From NCBI GenBank assembly GCA_003249625.1, contig QKII01000038.1, forward strand, positions 1 through 11,737: a stretch of DNA of 11,737 nucleotides, read 5' to 3'. The number at the start of each line of letters is the position of its first letter. The stretch's first letter is position 1. A model generated the notes under the pieces. The model saw only the letters and a list, made by a program, of their open reading frames with translations. It was not told the origin of the DNA and did no database searches. The position numbers and the translations under genes were made by a program. This DNA is from Propionivibrio sp. GTDB taxonomy: Bacteria > Pseudomonadota > Gammaproteobacteria > Burkholderiales > Rhodocyclaceae. Below are positions 1-7,649 of this stretch, one piece after another.

Positions 1-1
1 T

Positions 2-154
2 CTTTCAAATGTATTACTGGAAAAACAAGGAGATAAGCTGACATTTCTGGCGACTGACATAGAGATTCAGATCACCACTTCCAGTGTCGTGTCGGATAGC
101 ACCGCTGATGGAGCGGTAACCGTCGGAGCGAAGAAGCTTCAGGAAATCAATTGA
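2..154 (+). pseudogene. dnaN: DnaN (beta sliding clamp) internal fragment, truncated at its 3' end
   Basis: The frame starting at base 2 reads 50 residues and then TGA. It contains LSNVLLEKQGDKLTFLATDI and, after it, TVGAKKLQEI. This matches the part of domain I of the DNA polymerase III beta clamp that follows the LPIL motif, roughly residues 30-80 of a normal ~370-residue protein. After KKLQEI the expected continuation (leading to RALP) is replaced by Asn-stop, and neither other frame resumes clamp sequence before rpmH. The window edge hides the N-terminus, so at most about 80 residues of clamp could precede the stop. Such a piece cannot form a clamp ring. It points toward rpmH, whereas dnaA/dnaN normally diverge from rpmH. 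Either a remnant of an origin-region duplication or rearrangement, or an assembly junction. Family identity is fairly sure; the cause is not. Confidence 0.75.
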
Positions 155-172
155 AAGTCGGGTAATACATAG

Positions 173-202
173 TTGACAAAACCAATCGAATCAATGTCTA
201 AT
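173..202 (+). promoter_or_regulatory. Sigma-70 type promoter of rpmH
   Basis: A perfect -35 TTGACA (173-178) is followed after an 18-nt spacer by TCTAAT (197-202), five of six matches to the -10 consensus. Initiation near 209 would give a leader of about 30 nt before the rpmH ATG at 240, with AAGGG at 229-233 as ribosome binding site. A strong promoter here fits the high demand for L34. No DnaA box (TTATNCACA or its complement) is visible between the dnaN remnant and rpmH. Confidence 0.7.
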
Positions 203-239
203 CTATGGTTCAACTAGTAACGATCTCAAGGGTTTTCAC

Positions 240-374
240 ATGAAACGCACTTATCAACCGTCAGTAGTTCGCCGCAAGCGCACTCACGGCTTTCTTGTCC
301 GTATGGCTTCCCGTGGCGGTCGTGCAGTGATTCGCGCACGTCGTGCCAAAGGCCGGCATCGCCTCGCCGTTTGA
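240..374 (+). CDS. rpmH: 50S ribosomal protein L34
   Basis: A 44-residue, extremely basic protein starting [20 protein letters not shown] and ending in the arginine-rich GRHRLAV. This is the canonical bacterial L34 sequence and length. L34 is a small component of the large ribosomal subunit. The gene opens the rpmH-rnpA-yidD-yidC-mnmE cluster that lies next to the replication origin in many proteobacteria. The ATG is preceded by AAGGG and by a strong promoter at 173-202. Its stop codon TGA (372-374) overlaps the TTG start of rnpA (371-373), so the two are probably translationally coupled. The reading frame of rnpA stays open through the whole of rpmH but holds no start codon there. Confidence 0.97.
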   Translation: MKRTYQPSVVRRKRTHGFLVRMASRGGRAVIRARRAKGRHRLAV

Positions 375-775
375 GCGACATCCCGCTTAACGGGCGACGC
401 CGGACTCGATCCGAAGCGTTCCCCAGAAGCTACCGACTGACTAAAACGGATGATTTTTCATCCGTTTTTAGTTTCAGGAAGGCAATTAGAGGCAGTAGTT
501 TCCTGCTACATTACCGCCCTCGAGGCGAGGAACAAGTAGCGGATGCCCGCTTGGGAATCGTCGTAGCCAAGCGCTTTCTGCGTCGCTCGGTGGATCGAAA
601 TCTGGTTCGCCGCTTGATTCGGGAAGTCTTTCGCAAGCAACATTCTGATTTGCCCGCGCGGGATTTGATCGTTCGACTGGCTTGTAAGCCACCTCTGCCG
701 CTGGATCGGCGCGCCTTGACCGACGAAATCCGAAGCTTGCTGGAGCGATTGCGCACTCTTGGACGTAGACCATGA
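371..775 (+). CDS. rnpA: Ribonuclease P protein component
   Basis: A basic 134-residue protein, within the usual RnpA size range. RnpA binds the catalytic RNase P RNA and helps mature the 5' ends of tRNAs. The family signature [13 protein letters not shown] (about residues 76-88) is present. The conserved fold begins around [13 protein letters not shown] (17-29), so the first ~16 residues are a variable extension. The start chosen is TTG at 371, the first canonical start codon in this frame, because the frame is open from 221 but contains no ATG, GTG or TTG within rpmH. There is no good ribosome binding site, so initiation probably depends on ribosomes ending rpmH. Codons 25-32 form a strong hairpin (443-468) that may lower rnpA transcription relative to rpmH. 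The gene ends at ATGA, shared with yidD. Confidence 0.95.
   Translation: MSDIPLNGRRRTRSEAFPRSYRLTKTDDFSSVFSFRKAIRGSSFLLHYRPRGEEQVADARLGIVVAKRFLRRSVDRNLVRRLIREVFRKQHSDLPARDLIVRLACKPPLPLDRRALTDEIRSLLERLRTLGRRP
443..469 (+). terminator. Intragenic hairpin with T-run in rnpA, possible attenuator
   Basis: AAAACGGATGA (443-453) and TCATCCGTTTT (458-468) are perfect 11-bp inverted arms around a TTTT loop. The 3' side includes five consecutive T (465-469) and the 5' side an A-run. This has the layout of an intrinsic, possibly bidirectional, terminator, but the stem is only moderately GC-rich. It lies about 70 nt after the rpmH stop, inside codons 25-32 of rnpA. A role as partial terminator separating abundant rpmH mRNA from scarcer rnpA mRNA is inference. 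Confidence 0.5.
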
Positions 776-978
776 AACTGCTTTTGGTTCTGATCCGCTG
801 TTATCAATACGCAATCAGCCCGTTGCTGGGCCAGAACTGTCGCTTTTACCCGAGTTGTTCCGATTACGCCGCACAAGCGATAAAGAAATACGGCGCCATT
901 AAAGGCGCTCATCTTGGATTGAAACGAATCCTTCGTTGTCACCCCTGGAATCCCGGTGGTGTAGATCCAGTTCCCTAA
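772..978 (+). CDS. yidD: Membrane protein insertion efficiency factor YidD
   Basis: A 68-residue protein of the YidD (formerly DUF37/haemolytic) family, recognised by [20 protein letters not shown], a further cysteine in ILRCHPW, and the ending NPGGVDPVP. YidD is a small, inner-membrane-associated protein with an amphipathic N-terminal helix that helps insertion and folding of membrane proteins together with YidC. Length and gene order (rnpA-yidD-yidC) are standard. The ATG at 772 overlaps the rnpA stop as ATGA, which suggests coupled translation. A run of seven T (982-988) follows the stop without an obvious GC stem, so it is not called a terminator. Confidence 0.96.
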   Translation: MKLLLVLIRCYQYAISPLLGQNCRFYPSCSDYAAQAIKKYGAIKGAHLGLKRILRCHPWNPGGVDPVP

Positions 979-1001
979 TACTTTTTTTACCTGGGCCGTA
1001 A

Positions 1002-2723
1002 ATGGATAATCGACGCCTGATACTGCTATGCATTTTCTCGTTTTCGCTGGTAATGCTCTGGGATGCATGGCAGAAGCACAACCATCCCCAAGTCAGCGCA
1101 CCTACGACAACCGCTGCCGTTCCGGCAGGTTCCTCGACCGTTCCGACGCCGTCAGCGAATTTGATACCCGCCGTTCCAGCCAAAGTGGCGTCGGCTGCTG
1201 TCCCTGTTTCGGGCGCAGTCGGACAAAGCGGCGAGGTTGTCGAAGTCAAAACGGATCTGTTCGTCGCCCAGATTTCGGCACAAGGCGGAAATTTTGTTGG
1301 TCTGGAACTGCGCAATTACAAAGCGCAAGAAGATAAGTCGAAGGCCTTCCGGTTATTCGACCAAAAGCACCTTTACGCTGCACAAAGTGGTCTGATTGGT
1401 GAAGGCCTGCCGAACCACAAGACAGTATTTACTGTCGCTCCCGGGAAGCGTGAACTGGGGGCTGGTGAAGATTCGCTTGAACTGCGACTGGAAGCACCGG
1501 TGGCAGGTGGAGTCGGCGTGACCAAGATTTATACGTTCAAACGCGGCAGCTATCTCGTTGATGTGGCTTATGAAATAACCAACGGTGGGCAGAAACAGCT
1601 TGCCGCTCAAGCGTATTACCAGTTGCAGCGGGATATTCAGGCTCCAGCAGGCGAGAGTCGAATGGTGAGTACATTTACCGGGCCAGCCGTTTACACCGAG
1701 CAGAGCAAATTCCAGAAGATCAAATTCGACGAAATCCTCAACGAAAAAGCCAAGTTCGAGCAGAAAGCGGACAATGGCTGGATTTCGATGATCCAGCATT
1801 ACTTCGTTTCTGCCTGGATTCCGCAGGAAAAACTGGCGCGTGAATACTATGTCGAGAAGCTCGACAATACTGTGAATCCGGTGATTAGGGCCGGGGTAAT
1901 CGTGCCTGTGCCGGAGGTTGTTCCGGGAGCAAAGGCGGTGGTCCGTACCTCGCTTTATGCGGGACCCCAGATCCAATCGATTCTCGAACAACTCGCAAAG
2001 CCGGCTTCAGAAGGTGGCATCGGGGCACAGGGACTACCCTTGGTCGTCGATTATGGCTGGCTGACGATTGTCGCAGCACCGATTTTCTGGTTGCTAGAGT
2101 TTATTCACAAGGTTGTTGGCAACTGGGGTTGGGCGATCATTCTGCTGACGGTACTGATCAAGGCAGTCTTCTTCCCGCTTTCGGCCGCCAGTTACAAGTC
2201 GATGGCCAAGATGCGGGCGATTACACCGCGTTTGCAGGCGCTCAAGGAGCGCTGCGGCGACGACCGGCAGAAGCTGAACATCGAAATGATGAATCTCTAC
2301 AAGACGGAGAAGATCAATCCGCTGGGCGGCTGTTTGCCAATAGCCATTCAAATTCCGGTGTTCATCGCCCTTTACTGGGCGCTGCTGGGTGCAGTTGAAA
2401 TGCGTGGTGCACCGTGGATGTTCTGGATCACGGATCTCTCGGCACCAGATACGCTTTTTGGTACGATTCCTGTGTTAAATATGCCATTCGGCTTATTGCC
2501 GGTCATTATGATGGCAACCATGTTGATCCAGACCAGGCTCAATCCTACGCCGCCCGATCCGATCCAGGCCAAGGTGACCATGATCATGCCGTTCGCCTTC
2601 GGTTTCATGTTCTTCTGGTTCCCGGCTGGCCTCGTCCTTTACTGGGTGGTAAACAATACTCAATGGCAGATTACCCGGATGATTGAGCGTGGCGGAAAAG
2701 CCGCCAACGATCCCAAGGCCTGA
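1002..2723 (+). CDS. yidC: Membrane protein insertase YidC
   Basis: A 573-residue Oxa1/Alb3/YidC-family insertase of the large Gram-negative type. An N-terminal signal-anchor (about residues 6-22, [15 protein letters not shown]) precedes a long periplasmic domain (about 25-345). Next comes the conserved five-helix insertase core (about 350-560) with [15 protein letters not shown], the cytoplasmic helical hairpin around [20 protein letters not shown], then [20 protein letters not shown] and a final [10 protein letters not shown] helix. YidC inserts and folds inner-membrane proteins alone or with SecYEG. The start ATG at 1002 lies 23 nt after yidD, with only a weak ribosome binding site (CTGGG). 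The last 41 nt overlap the longest mnmE reading. No defects seen. Confidence 0.97.
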   Translation: MDNRRLILLCIFSFSLVMLWDAWQKHNHPQVSAPTTTAAVPAGSSTVPTPSANLIPAVPAKVASAAVPVSGAVGQSGEVVEVKTDLFVAQISAQGGNFVGLELRNYKAQEDKSKAFRLFDQKHLYAAQSGLIGEGLPNHKTVFTVAPGKRELGAGEDSLELRLEAPVAGGVGVTKIYTFKRGSYLVDVAYEITNGGQKQLAAQAYYQLQRDIQAPAGESRMVSTFTGPAVYTEQSKFQKIKFDEILNEKAKFEQKADNGWISMIQHYFVSAWIPQEKLAREYYVEKLDNTVNPVIRAGVIVPVPEVVPGAKAVVRTSLYAGPQIQSILEQLAKPASEGGIGAQGLPLVVDYGWLTIVAAPIFWLLEFIHKVVGNWGWAIILLTVLIKAVFFPLSAASYKSMAKMRAITPRLQALKERCGDDRQKLNIEMMNLYKTEKINPLGGCLPIAIQIPVFIALYWALLGAVEMRGAPWMFWITDLSAPDTLFGTIPVLNMPFGLLPVIMMATMLIQTRLNPTPPDPIQAKVTMIMPFAFGFMFFWFPAGLVLYWVVNNTQWQITRMIERGGKAANDPKA

Positions 2724-4047
2724 CACCATTGCCGCGATCGCCACGGCACCCGGCCGTGGCGGTATCGGTGTGGTGCGCATTTCCGGCCGGAATCTGGAGC
2801 ATCTGGCAGAGGCTCTATGTGGGAAGTGCCCGTCGCCGCGTCTGGCGAGTGTTGCTACCTTCCGGGCAGATGACGGAAGTGCTATCGACAGCGGACTGGT
2901 GCTTTATTTTCCAGGACCAAATTCCTTCACGGGTGAAGATGTTCTGGAATTGCAAGGACACGGTGGTCCGGTCGTTCTGCAGATGCTGCTCTCGCGGTGC
3001 ATCGATATCGGTGCTCGGCTCGCCGAACCAGGTGAGTTTACGCAGCGAGCTTTCCTCAATGGCAAACTCGATCTGGCTCAGGCTGAGGCGGTCATCGACC
3101 TGATTGATGCCGCCACGGTTGCAGCGGCTCGAAGCGCCGTGCGTTCCCTGCAAGGGAAATTTTCGAAGGAAATTCGGACTGTACTCGACCAGCTCGTCGA
3201 ACTGCGCGCGCTGGTAGAGGCAACACTCGATTTTCCCGATGAAGAGATCGATTTTCTGGAAGCAGCCGACGCCTTTGGAAGACTGGAGCGCCTGAGCGTG
3301 CAGTTGGACGAGGTAACCGACCGAGCACGCCAAGGGCGTTTGTTGCAAGGGGGGCTGCATGTCGTCCTCGCTGGACAGCCGAACGTCGGCAAGTCGAGCT
3401 TGCTCAATTGCCTGGCCGGCGATGAACTGGCTATTGTGACCCCGGTAGCCGGCACGACGCGCGACGTTGTGCGCGGTACGCTGAACGTCGAAGGAATTCC
3501 CCTTCATGTGATTGATACGGCGGGCTTGCGCGAAACCGATGATGAAGTTGAGCGGATCGGGATTGAGCGGACTTGGCGGGAAATCGAAAAGGCGGATGTC
3601 GCGGTGTTGATCGTCGATGCCCGTCAAGGGGTTCAGGCGACCGACCGGGCGATTCTGGGGCAGTTTCCCGAAGGGCTTACGCAAATTACCGTTTTCAACA
3701 AGATCGACCTGGCGGGAGCGCAGCCACAATTGCATGCCGATTGCGACGGAATCGCCATCTCGCTGTCGGCAAAAAGCGGTGTCGGCGTCGATCTTTTGAA
3801 GCAGGAGTTGTTGAGGGTCGCCGGATGGCATCCGGCTGAAGATGTTTTCATTGCCCGTGAACGCCATCTTCGCGCGCTGGCAGATACCCGTGCCCATCTC
3901 GCGGCCGCACGGACCTGCCTTCCGCAACTGGAGTTGTTCGCCGAAGAGCTACGCATGGCACAACAGGCGTTAGGTACCATTACCGGAGCGTATTCTGCCG
4001 ACGACCTTCTGGGCGACATCTTCGGGCGCTTTTGCATCGGCAAGTAG
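2683..4047 (+). CDS. mnmE: tRNA uridine-5-carboxymethylaminomethyl(34) synthesis GTPase MnmE
   Basis: A GTPase of the TrmE/MnmE family that, with MnmG, makes the cmnm5 group on wobble U34 of certain tRNAs. The N-terminal formyl-tetrahydrofolate-binding domain contains [20 protein letters not shown]. The G domain, inserted in a helical domain, shows all motifs: GQPNVGKS (231-238), TTRD (258-261), DTAG (278-281), NKID (339-342) and SAKS (362-365). It ends with the invariant FCIGK, whose cysteine is functionally important. At 454 residues it is full length. The start is uncertain: TTG at 2683 and GTG at 2689 both lie inside yidC, and no ATG occurs before the conserved region. Either implies translational coupling to yidC. 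The gene faces the diguanylate cyclase gene across 35 nt; only a weak wobble-containing hairpin is seen there. Confidence 0.96.
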   Translation: MSVAEKPPTIPRPDTIAAIATAPGRGGIGVVRISGRNLEHLAEALCGKCPSPRLASVATFRADDGSAIDSGLVLYFPGPNSFTGEDVLELQGHGGPVVLQMLLSRCIDIGARLAEPGEFTQRAFLNGKLDLAQAEAVIDLIDAATVAAARSAVRSLQGKFSKEIRTVLDQLVELRALVEATLDFPDEEIDFLEAADAFGRLERLSVQLDEVTDRARQGRLLQGGLHVVLAGQPNVGKSSLLNCLAGDELAIVTPVAGTTRDVVRGTLNVEGIPLHVIDTAGLRETDDEVERIGIERTWREIEKADVAVLIVDARQGVQATDRAILGQFPEGLTQITVFNKIDLAGAQPQLHADCDGIAISLSAKSGVGVDLLKQELLRVAGWHPAEDVFIARERHLRALADTRAHLAAARTCLPQLELFAEELRMAQQALGTITGAYSADDLLGDIFGRFCIGK

Positions 4048-4082
4048 AGGCCTTGGTTGCGCCGACGTCTTGGCGTATCACA

Positions 4083-6014
4083 TTACCGTTCCGCATCCGC
4101 ACCTGCTTCTGGGCGATAGATGCAAACCCTGTTTCGCCCACTGCGTTTCGCCTCGTACAACGCCTTGTCGGCCTGCCCGAGCAGGGTATCGATCGACGGC
4201 GCGTTGCCGCGCAAAGTGGTTACGCCGACTGAAATTGTAAACTTGAGCGCGCCACGCGCTTCCGCAAGGACTTCGCCCGTTTTCACGTCAAGTTCAAAAA
4301 TCTGTACGCGTAGCCGTTCAGCTACCTCAATCGCTCGCATTTCATCAGTCTGCGGCAAAAGGACTGCGAATTCCTCGCCACCGAGGCGGGCGACACAGTC
4401 AACATCGCGCAACGTATCCACGAAGAGCTTCCCGGCCTTTTGCAGAACGAGATCACCGATTTGATGACCGTGGGCGTCGTTGATGTTCTTGAATCGATCG
4501 ATGTCGATCATCAGCAGTGATAGTGAGCCGCTGTACCGGACCGCGCGCGAAATTTCGCTTTCGGCCAGCTGCATGAAGCGCCGGCGGTTGGTCAGTCCGG
4601 TCAACGTGTCCGTTTGCGCCAAATGCTCAAGCTCTGCACGCACCCGTTTCTCTTCAGAAATGTCGCGTGTGACGATAACCATGCCCGTCGGCGTGCCACC
4701 GGCATCACGCATTGGCGCGGCGCGGGAACAGACCCAGCATCTGCGCCCCTTGTATCCGGTTATTTCATAGTCAAGTGTTGCAACATCGCCGGCGAGCACA
4801 TGTTCGATAAGCGAAGCGAATGCCTCTTCGTAGTCCGGAAGCAGATAGGTGCGAATGTTCTGCCCAATCACTTGAGCTTCCTCTTCCTGTTCGATCAGCG
4901 CGAGTCCGGCCCGGTTGATCTGCAGCACCGTTCCGACTTCATTGGTGACCATTACACACTCCGGCTCGGTATCGAGGATTGTGCGCAGTTTGCGCTCGTT
5001 TGCAGCAAGAGCCAGATTGGCTTTTTCCTCCGTAGCGAGGAAGTGCCGCAGGCGGCGTTGGTAAAAGAACAGTCCCGTACCAAGCGCGCTTGTGGCGAAC
5101 CCGAGCAGCGCCGCCGCGATGGTGAAGTCATGCCACCAGAGCGCGTAGATATCGGCCACCGGTCGGGAAATTGCGACCCCAAGGAAGTTATCCATGTTCA
5201 GCTCTGAAGGGTGAATATCGCGTTGGGCGATCATTCTTTCTTCCCCCAGTGCTTGAACAAAACCTGAAAACACCGTCGCAGCCTGGCCGCTTTCTTTGTG
5301 CCGCAGGAAGAAGGAACCCGGACGGACGAGGCTGTGACCGACAATGTCGTCGCGGTCGTGCGGGTACATCAGGAACAGGATCCCGTCGCCATGATGTAAC
5401 GACGCAGCCATATTGGGCGCATAGCGTACCGAATTGAGCATCGGATCGAAATGACCCGGCTCGAGCTGGGCTACGACTACGCCGAGGAATTCATTCTGCG
5501 GTCCGGTAATGATCCGGGACAGTCCGATCGTGATGCTGCCATCGACAGTGTGAAAGGGCGGTGAAACGAACAGCGTATTCGTTCTTGAGGACTGTTGTCG
5601 CGGGGTCCGGATGAAATCGTACTGACTGAAGTCGTGATGCTGATCGGAACCCCGTGCGAGGCTTGAGTGTTGCAGTCGCCCGCTTGCGTCATAAACCTGG
5701 ATCGAACGGGCACCAGGCATGGCTTTCGCCAGGGTGGCCAGCCGGTCATCAAGGCGGCTTTCTCCATGGAAACTCCTCAGCTCTTCGGCGAGCACAACCA
5801 GCACCTTGTTGATCGAGACGAGGCTTTGTTCGATGTTCAGCTGCATGACCCGCGACATCGCGAGCAGCCAGCCCTCCTCGCGCTCCCGGATTCGCTGGCG
5901 CTCTTCGTAGAGCGCATATCCAGTAAGCAGGCTCAGCACTGCTACCGCCACTGCCAGAAGAAGCCATTGTGCAGCAACGATGTTGTGTTTTGGAGCGGGG
6001 TGGACCATGGACAT
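4083..6014 (-). CDS. Membrane sensor diguanylate cyclase (dCACHE-PAS-GGDEF)
   Basis: A 643-residue membrane protein. TM1 (about 16-36) and TM2 (about 296-317) flank a periplasmic double-CACHE-like sensor (about 40-290). A cytoplasmic PAS domain follows (about 338-455, ending VTRDISEEKRVRAELEHLAQ), then a GGDEF domain (about 463-635). The catalytic signature is GGEEF (545-549), with TDTLTGLTNRRRF at the domain start and the metal-binding IDIDRFKN. RDVD (536-539), five residues before GGEEF, is a canonical inhibitory I-site. It should therefore be an active, feedback-inhibited enzyme making cyclic di-GMP from two GTP. The ligand cannot be told. The ATG at 6012-6014 is preceded by GGAAAG and by a promoter at 6068-6096. 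It is a single-gene unit, convergent with mnmE. Confidence 0.93.
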   Translation of the reverse strand: MSMVHPAPKHNIVAAQWLLLAVAVAVLSLLTGYALYEERQRIREREEGWLLAMSRVMQLNIEQSLVSINKVLVVLAEELRSFHGESRLDDRLATLAKAMPGARSIQVYDASGRLQHSSLARGSDQHHDFSQYDFIRTPRQQSSRTNTLFVSPPFHTVDGSITIGLSRIITGPQNEFLGVVVAQLEPGHFDPMLNSVRYAPNMAASLHHGDGILFLMYPHDRDDIVGHSLVRPGSFFLRHKESGQAATVFSGFVQALGEERMIAQRDIHPSELNMDNFLGVAISRPVADIYALWWHDFTIAAALLGFATSALGTGLFFYQRRLRHFLATEEKANLALAANERKLRTILDTEPECVMVTNEVGTVLQINRAGLALIEQEEEAQVIGQNIRTYLLPDYEEAFASLIEHVLAGDVATLDYEITGYKGRRCWVCSRAAPMRDAGGTPTGMVIVTRDISEEKRVRAELEHLAQTDTLTGLTNRRRFMQLAESEISRAVRYSGSLSLLMIDIDRFKNINDAHGHQIGDLVLQKAGKLFVDTLRDVDCVARLGGEEFAVLLPQTDEMRAIEVAERLRVQIFELDVKTGEVLAEARGALKFTISVGVTTLRGNAPSIDTLLGQADKALYEAKRSGRNRVCIYRPEAGADAER

Positions 6015-6067
6015 ACGCTTTCCGATAGAGGCCGCTCGATTGGAAAATTCAGCAATCTATAACTATT

Positions 6068-6096
6068 AGCATAGATCCACGTACATATTCTGCCAA
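6068..6096 (-). promoter_or_regulatory. Putative sigma-70 promoter of the diguanylate cyclase gene
   Basis: Reading the minus strand, TTGGCA (6091-6096) matches five of six bases of the -35 consensus. TATGCT (6068-6073) follows after a 17-nt spacer and matches four of six at the -10. It lies about 55 nt before the ATG at 6014, inside the 213-nt divergent gap 6015-6227. I see no gene in that gap, and no convincing promoter for the opposite gene. Confidence 0.45.
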
Positions 6097-6227
6097 CATG
6101 CGGTGAACCAGCGCAGAGTAGTGACGGATATAACGCGTGGAATTCGTTCATTGATCGTCATTCTGTCGCGATGACAACCGGCGCAAGCGTTAAACTTCCC
6201 AGCTTTGCCGCTTGAAAGGTTTCTTTC

Positions 6228-6995
6228 GTGAGTATCGAGCTATCGCAGCTGGTCATCCTTGCAATTGCCGCCCTGCTTGCCGGGTTTATCGATTCGGTGG
6301 TGGGCGGGGGCGGACTGATCCAGATACCGGCCATTTTTTCGGTTCTCCCGAAGGAGATTCCGGCGACGCTGTTCGGCACCAACAAGATTGCCAGCGTCTT
6401 CGGTACGGCCAATGCTGCGTGGCGCTATGCGACGCGGGTGACGATGCCTTGGCGGACGACCCTGCCGGCCGCGATTGCGGCGTTCGCCTGTTCGTATCTC
6501 GGGGCGATGGCCGTCGCCTGGTTGCCACGCGACCTGCTACGCCCGATGATTCTGGTAATGCTCATCGGTGCCGCAGGCTACACATTCTGGCGCAAGGATT
6601 TTGGCGCGATCCATCGGCCGCAGCATGCCGGTGCGACAGAGCTGGTCTATGCGCTGCTGCTGGGTGGCGTGATCGGCTTCTATGACGGATTTTTTGGCCC
6701 AGGTACCGGGAGCTTTCTGATCTTCCTGTTCATCCGCTTCTTTGGATTTGATTTCCTGCATGCCTCGGCGGCGTCGAAGGTGGTCAATGTGGCGACAAAT
6801 CTTGCGGCAATTGGCTACTTTGTCCCGAACGGCTTTTTCCTCCCCGTGGCGGCTGTCCTCATGGCCGTGGCCAACGTTCTCGGTTCATTCATCGGAACGC
6901 ATCTGGCGCTTCGCCATGGCAGTGGCTTCGTGCGCCGCGTGTTCCTGATCGTGGTCGGCTCGTTGATTGTGAAGTTCGCCTGGGATACGTTCTGA
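6228..6995 (+). CDS. TSUP (TauE/SafE) family permease
   Basis: A very hydrophobic 255-residue protein with about seven to eight membrane segments. The two glycine-rich repeats typical of TSUP permeases are clear: GFIDSVVGGGGLIQIPAI (19-36) and GFYDGFFGPGTGSFL (150-164). GTNKIASVFGTANAAWRY and ASKVVNVATNLAAIGYF are the family's helix motifs in each half. TSUP proteins move sulfur-containing or small organic anions (sulfite, sulfoacetate, thiosulfate and others) across the inner membrane; the substrate here is unknown because no sulfur-metabolism gene is nearby. The start is GTG at 6228, preceded by GAAAGG with 8-nt spacing. The gene is divergent from the diguanylate cyclase and converges with the rapZ operon, leaving only 9 nt between stops. 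Confidence 0.92.
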   Translation: MSIELSQLVILAIAALLAGFIDSVVGGGGLIQIPAIFSVLPKEIPATLFGTNKIASVFGTANAAWRYATRVTMPWRTTLPAAIAAFACSYLGAMAVAWLPRDLLRPMILVMLIGAAGYTFWRKDFGAIHRPQHAGATELVYALLLGGVIGFYDGFFGPGTGSFLIFLFIRFFGFDFLHASAASKVVNVATNLAAIGYFVPNGFFLPVAAVLMAVANVLGSFIGTHLALRHGSGFVRRVFLIVVGSLIVKFAWDTF

Positions 6996-7004
6996 TGGAG
7001 CGTC

Positions 7005-7649
7005 CTATTTCACTAGCTTCCGCTGCGCCAGATAGGTGTGGATGATCTCCAGCCGGGAGACGGGATCGTCGAGTTCGAGCAGTTTTTGTTTGGCCAATAC
7101 CTTGACGGGGAGAATCTCGGCCAGCCGGTAACCGACCCATGTCGCATCGTTGAATTCATGCGGCGCGGGCATTTTTTCCGGTCCTAGATCGCCGACGATC
7201 TTTTCCAATAAAGGAACGAGTCCTTGTTGTGCCTCGGGAACCGCCTGTTCATCGGGTTCGCCGATCAATTCGACTGTTCCCCGCAGAAGTCCGTCAGTCT
7301 GGGCGGCACTTTCAATGATCCTGAAGCGCTGGCCGCCGCGCACCTTCAGCAAGAGGATGCCAAGTTGCTGCATGTCGGCGTCGACGACATGTGCGAGGGT
7401 ACCGATGGGATGGGGCGTCGCCGTTGCGCCAACCTCCTTGCCGCTGGCGATCAGGCAGATACCGAACGGTGTCTTCCGATGCAGGCAACCCGCAGCCATG
7501 TCCAGGTAGCGTTGCTCGAAAATCTTCAACGACAGAATTCCGCCCGGAAACAGGACGCTGCCGAGCGGGAACAGCGGAATGTCGAGGCGGGGAATCTCCG
7601 CCGGCGGATGGCCAATGAATTTTCCGCGCAAGCGGTCGAGCCATTTCAC
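7005..7649 (-). CDS. LON peptidase N-terminal (substrate-binding) domain protein
   Basis: A 214-residue protein made almost wholly of a LON substrate-binding domain. IPLFPLGSVLFPGGILSLKI (about 24-43), followed by FEQRYLDM, is the hallmark strand-turn of the family. FGICLI, GTLAHVV and LLKVRGGQRFRI continue it, and a C-terminal helical part ends LLELDDPVSRLEII. There is no AAA+ ATPase or Ser-Lys protease domain, so it is a stand-alone LON-N protein and not the Lon protease. Such proteins are common in proteobacteria and their role is poorly known; protein binding is likely but unproven. It is the last gene of the rapZ operon. Its ATG overlaps the ubiX stop by 4 nt (7646-7649). It has a regular length and no visible defect. 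Confidence 0.92.
   Translation of the reverse strand: MKWLDRLRGKFIGHPPAEIPRLDIPLFPLGSVLFPGGILSLKIFEQRYLDMAAGCLHRKTPFGICLIASGKEVGATATPHPIGTLAHVVDADMQQLGILLLKVRGGQRFRIIESAAQTDGLLRGTVELIGEPDEQAVPEAQQGLVPLLEKIVGDLGPEKMPAPHEFNDATWVGYRLAEILPVKVLAKQKLLELDDPVSRLEIIHTYLAQRKLVK

Noticed and set aside
155..239. Possible oriC between the dnaN remnant and rpmH
   Set aside because: No DnaA boxes and no AT-rich unwinding repeats are visible; the stretch is explained by the rpmH promoter and leader.
982..988. Run of seven T between yidD and yidC
   Set aside because: No GC-rich stem immediately upstream, and yidC has no separate promoter that I can see, so a terminator here is unlikely.
2815..3927. Long minus-strand open frame (370 codons) opposite mnmE
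   Set aside because: It lies fully antisense to an intact, motif-complete mnmE and has no recognisable domain; an artefact of codon bias.
4058..4077. Weak hairpin TGCGCC/GGCGTA between the convergent mnmE and diguanylate cyclase genes
   Set aside because: Six pairs with one wobble, an 8-nt loop and no T-run on either side; not enough for a terminator.
6157..6175. GTCAT/ATGAC and TGTC/GACA mirror pairs upstream of the TSUP gene
   Set aside because: Only four to five base pairs each and not positioned against any recognisable promoter.
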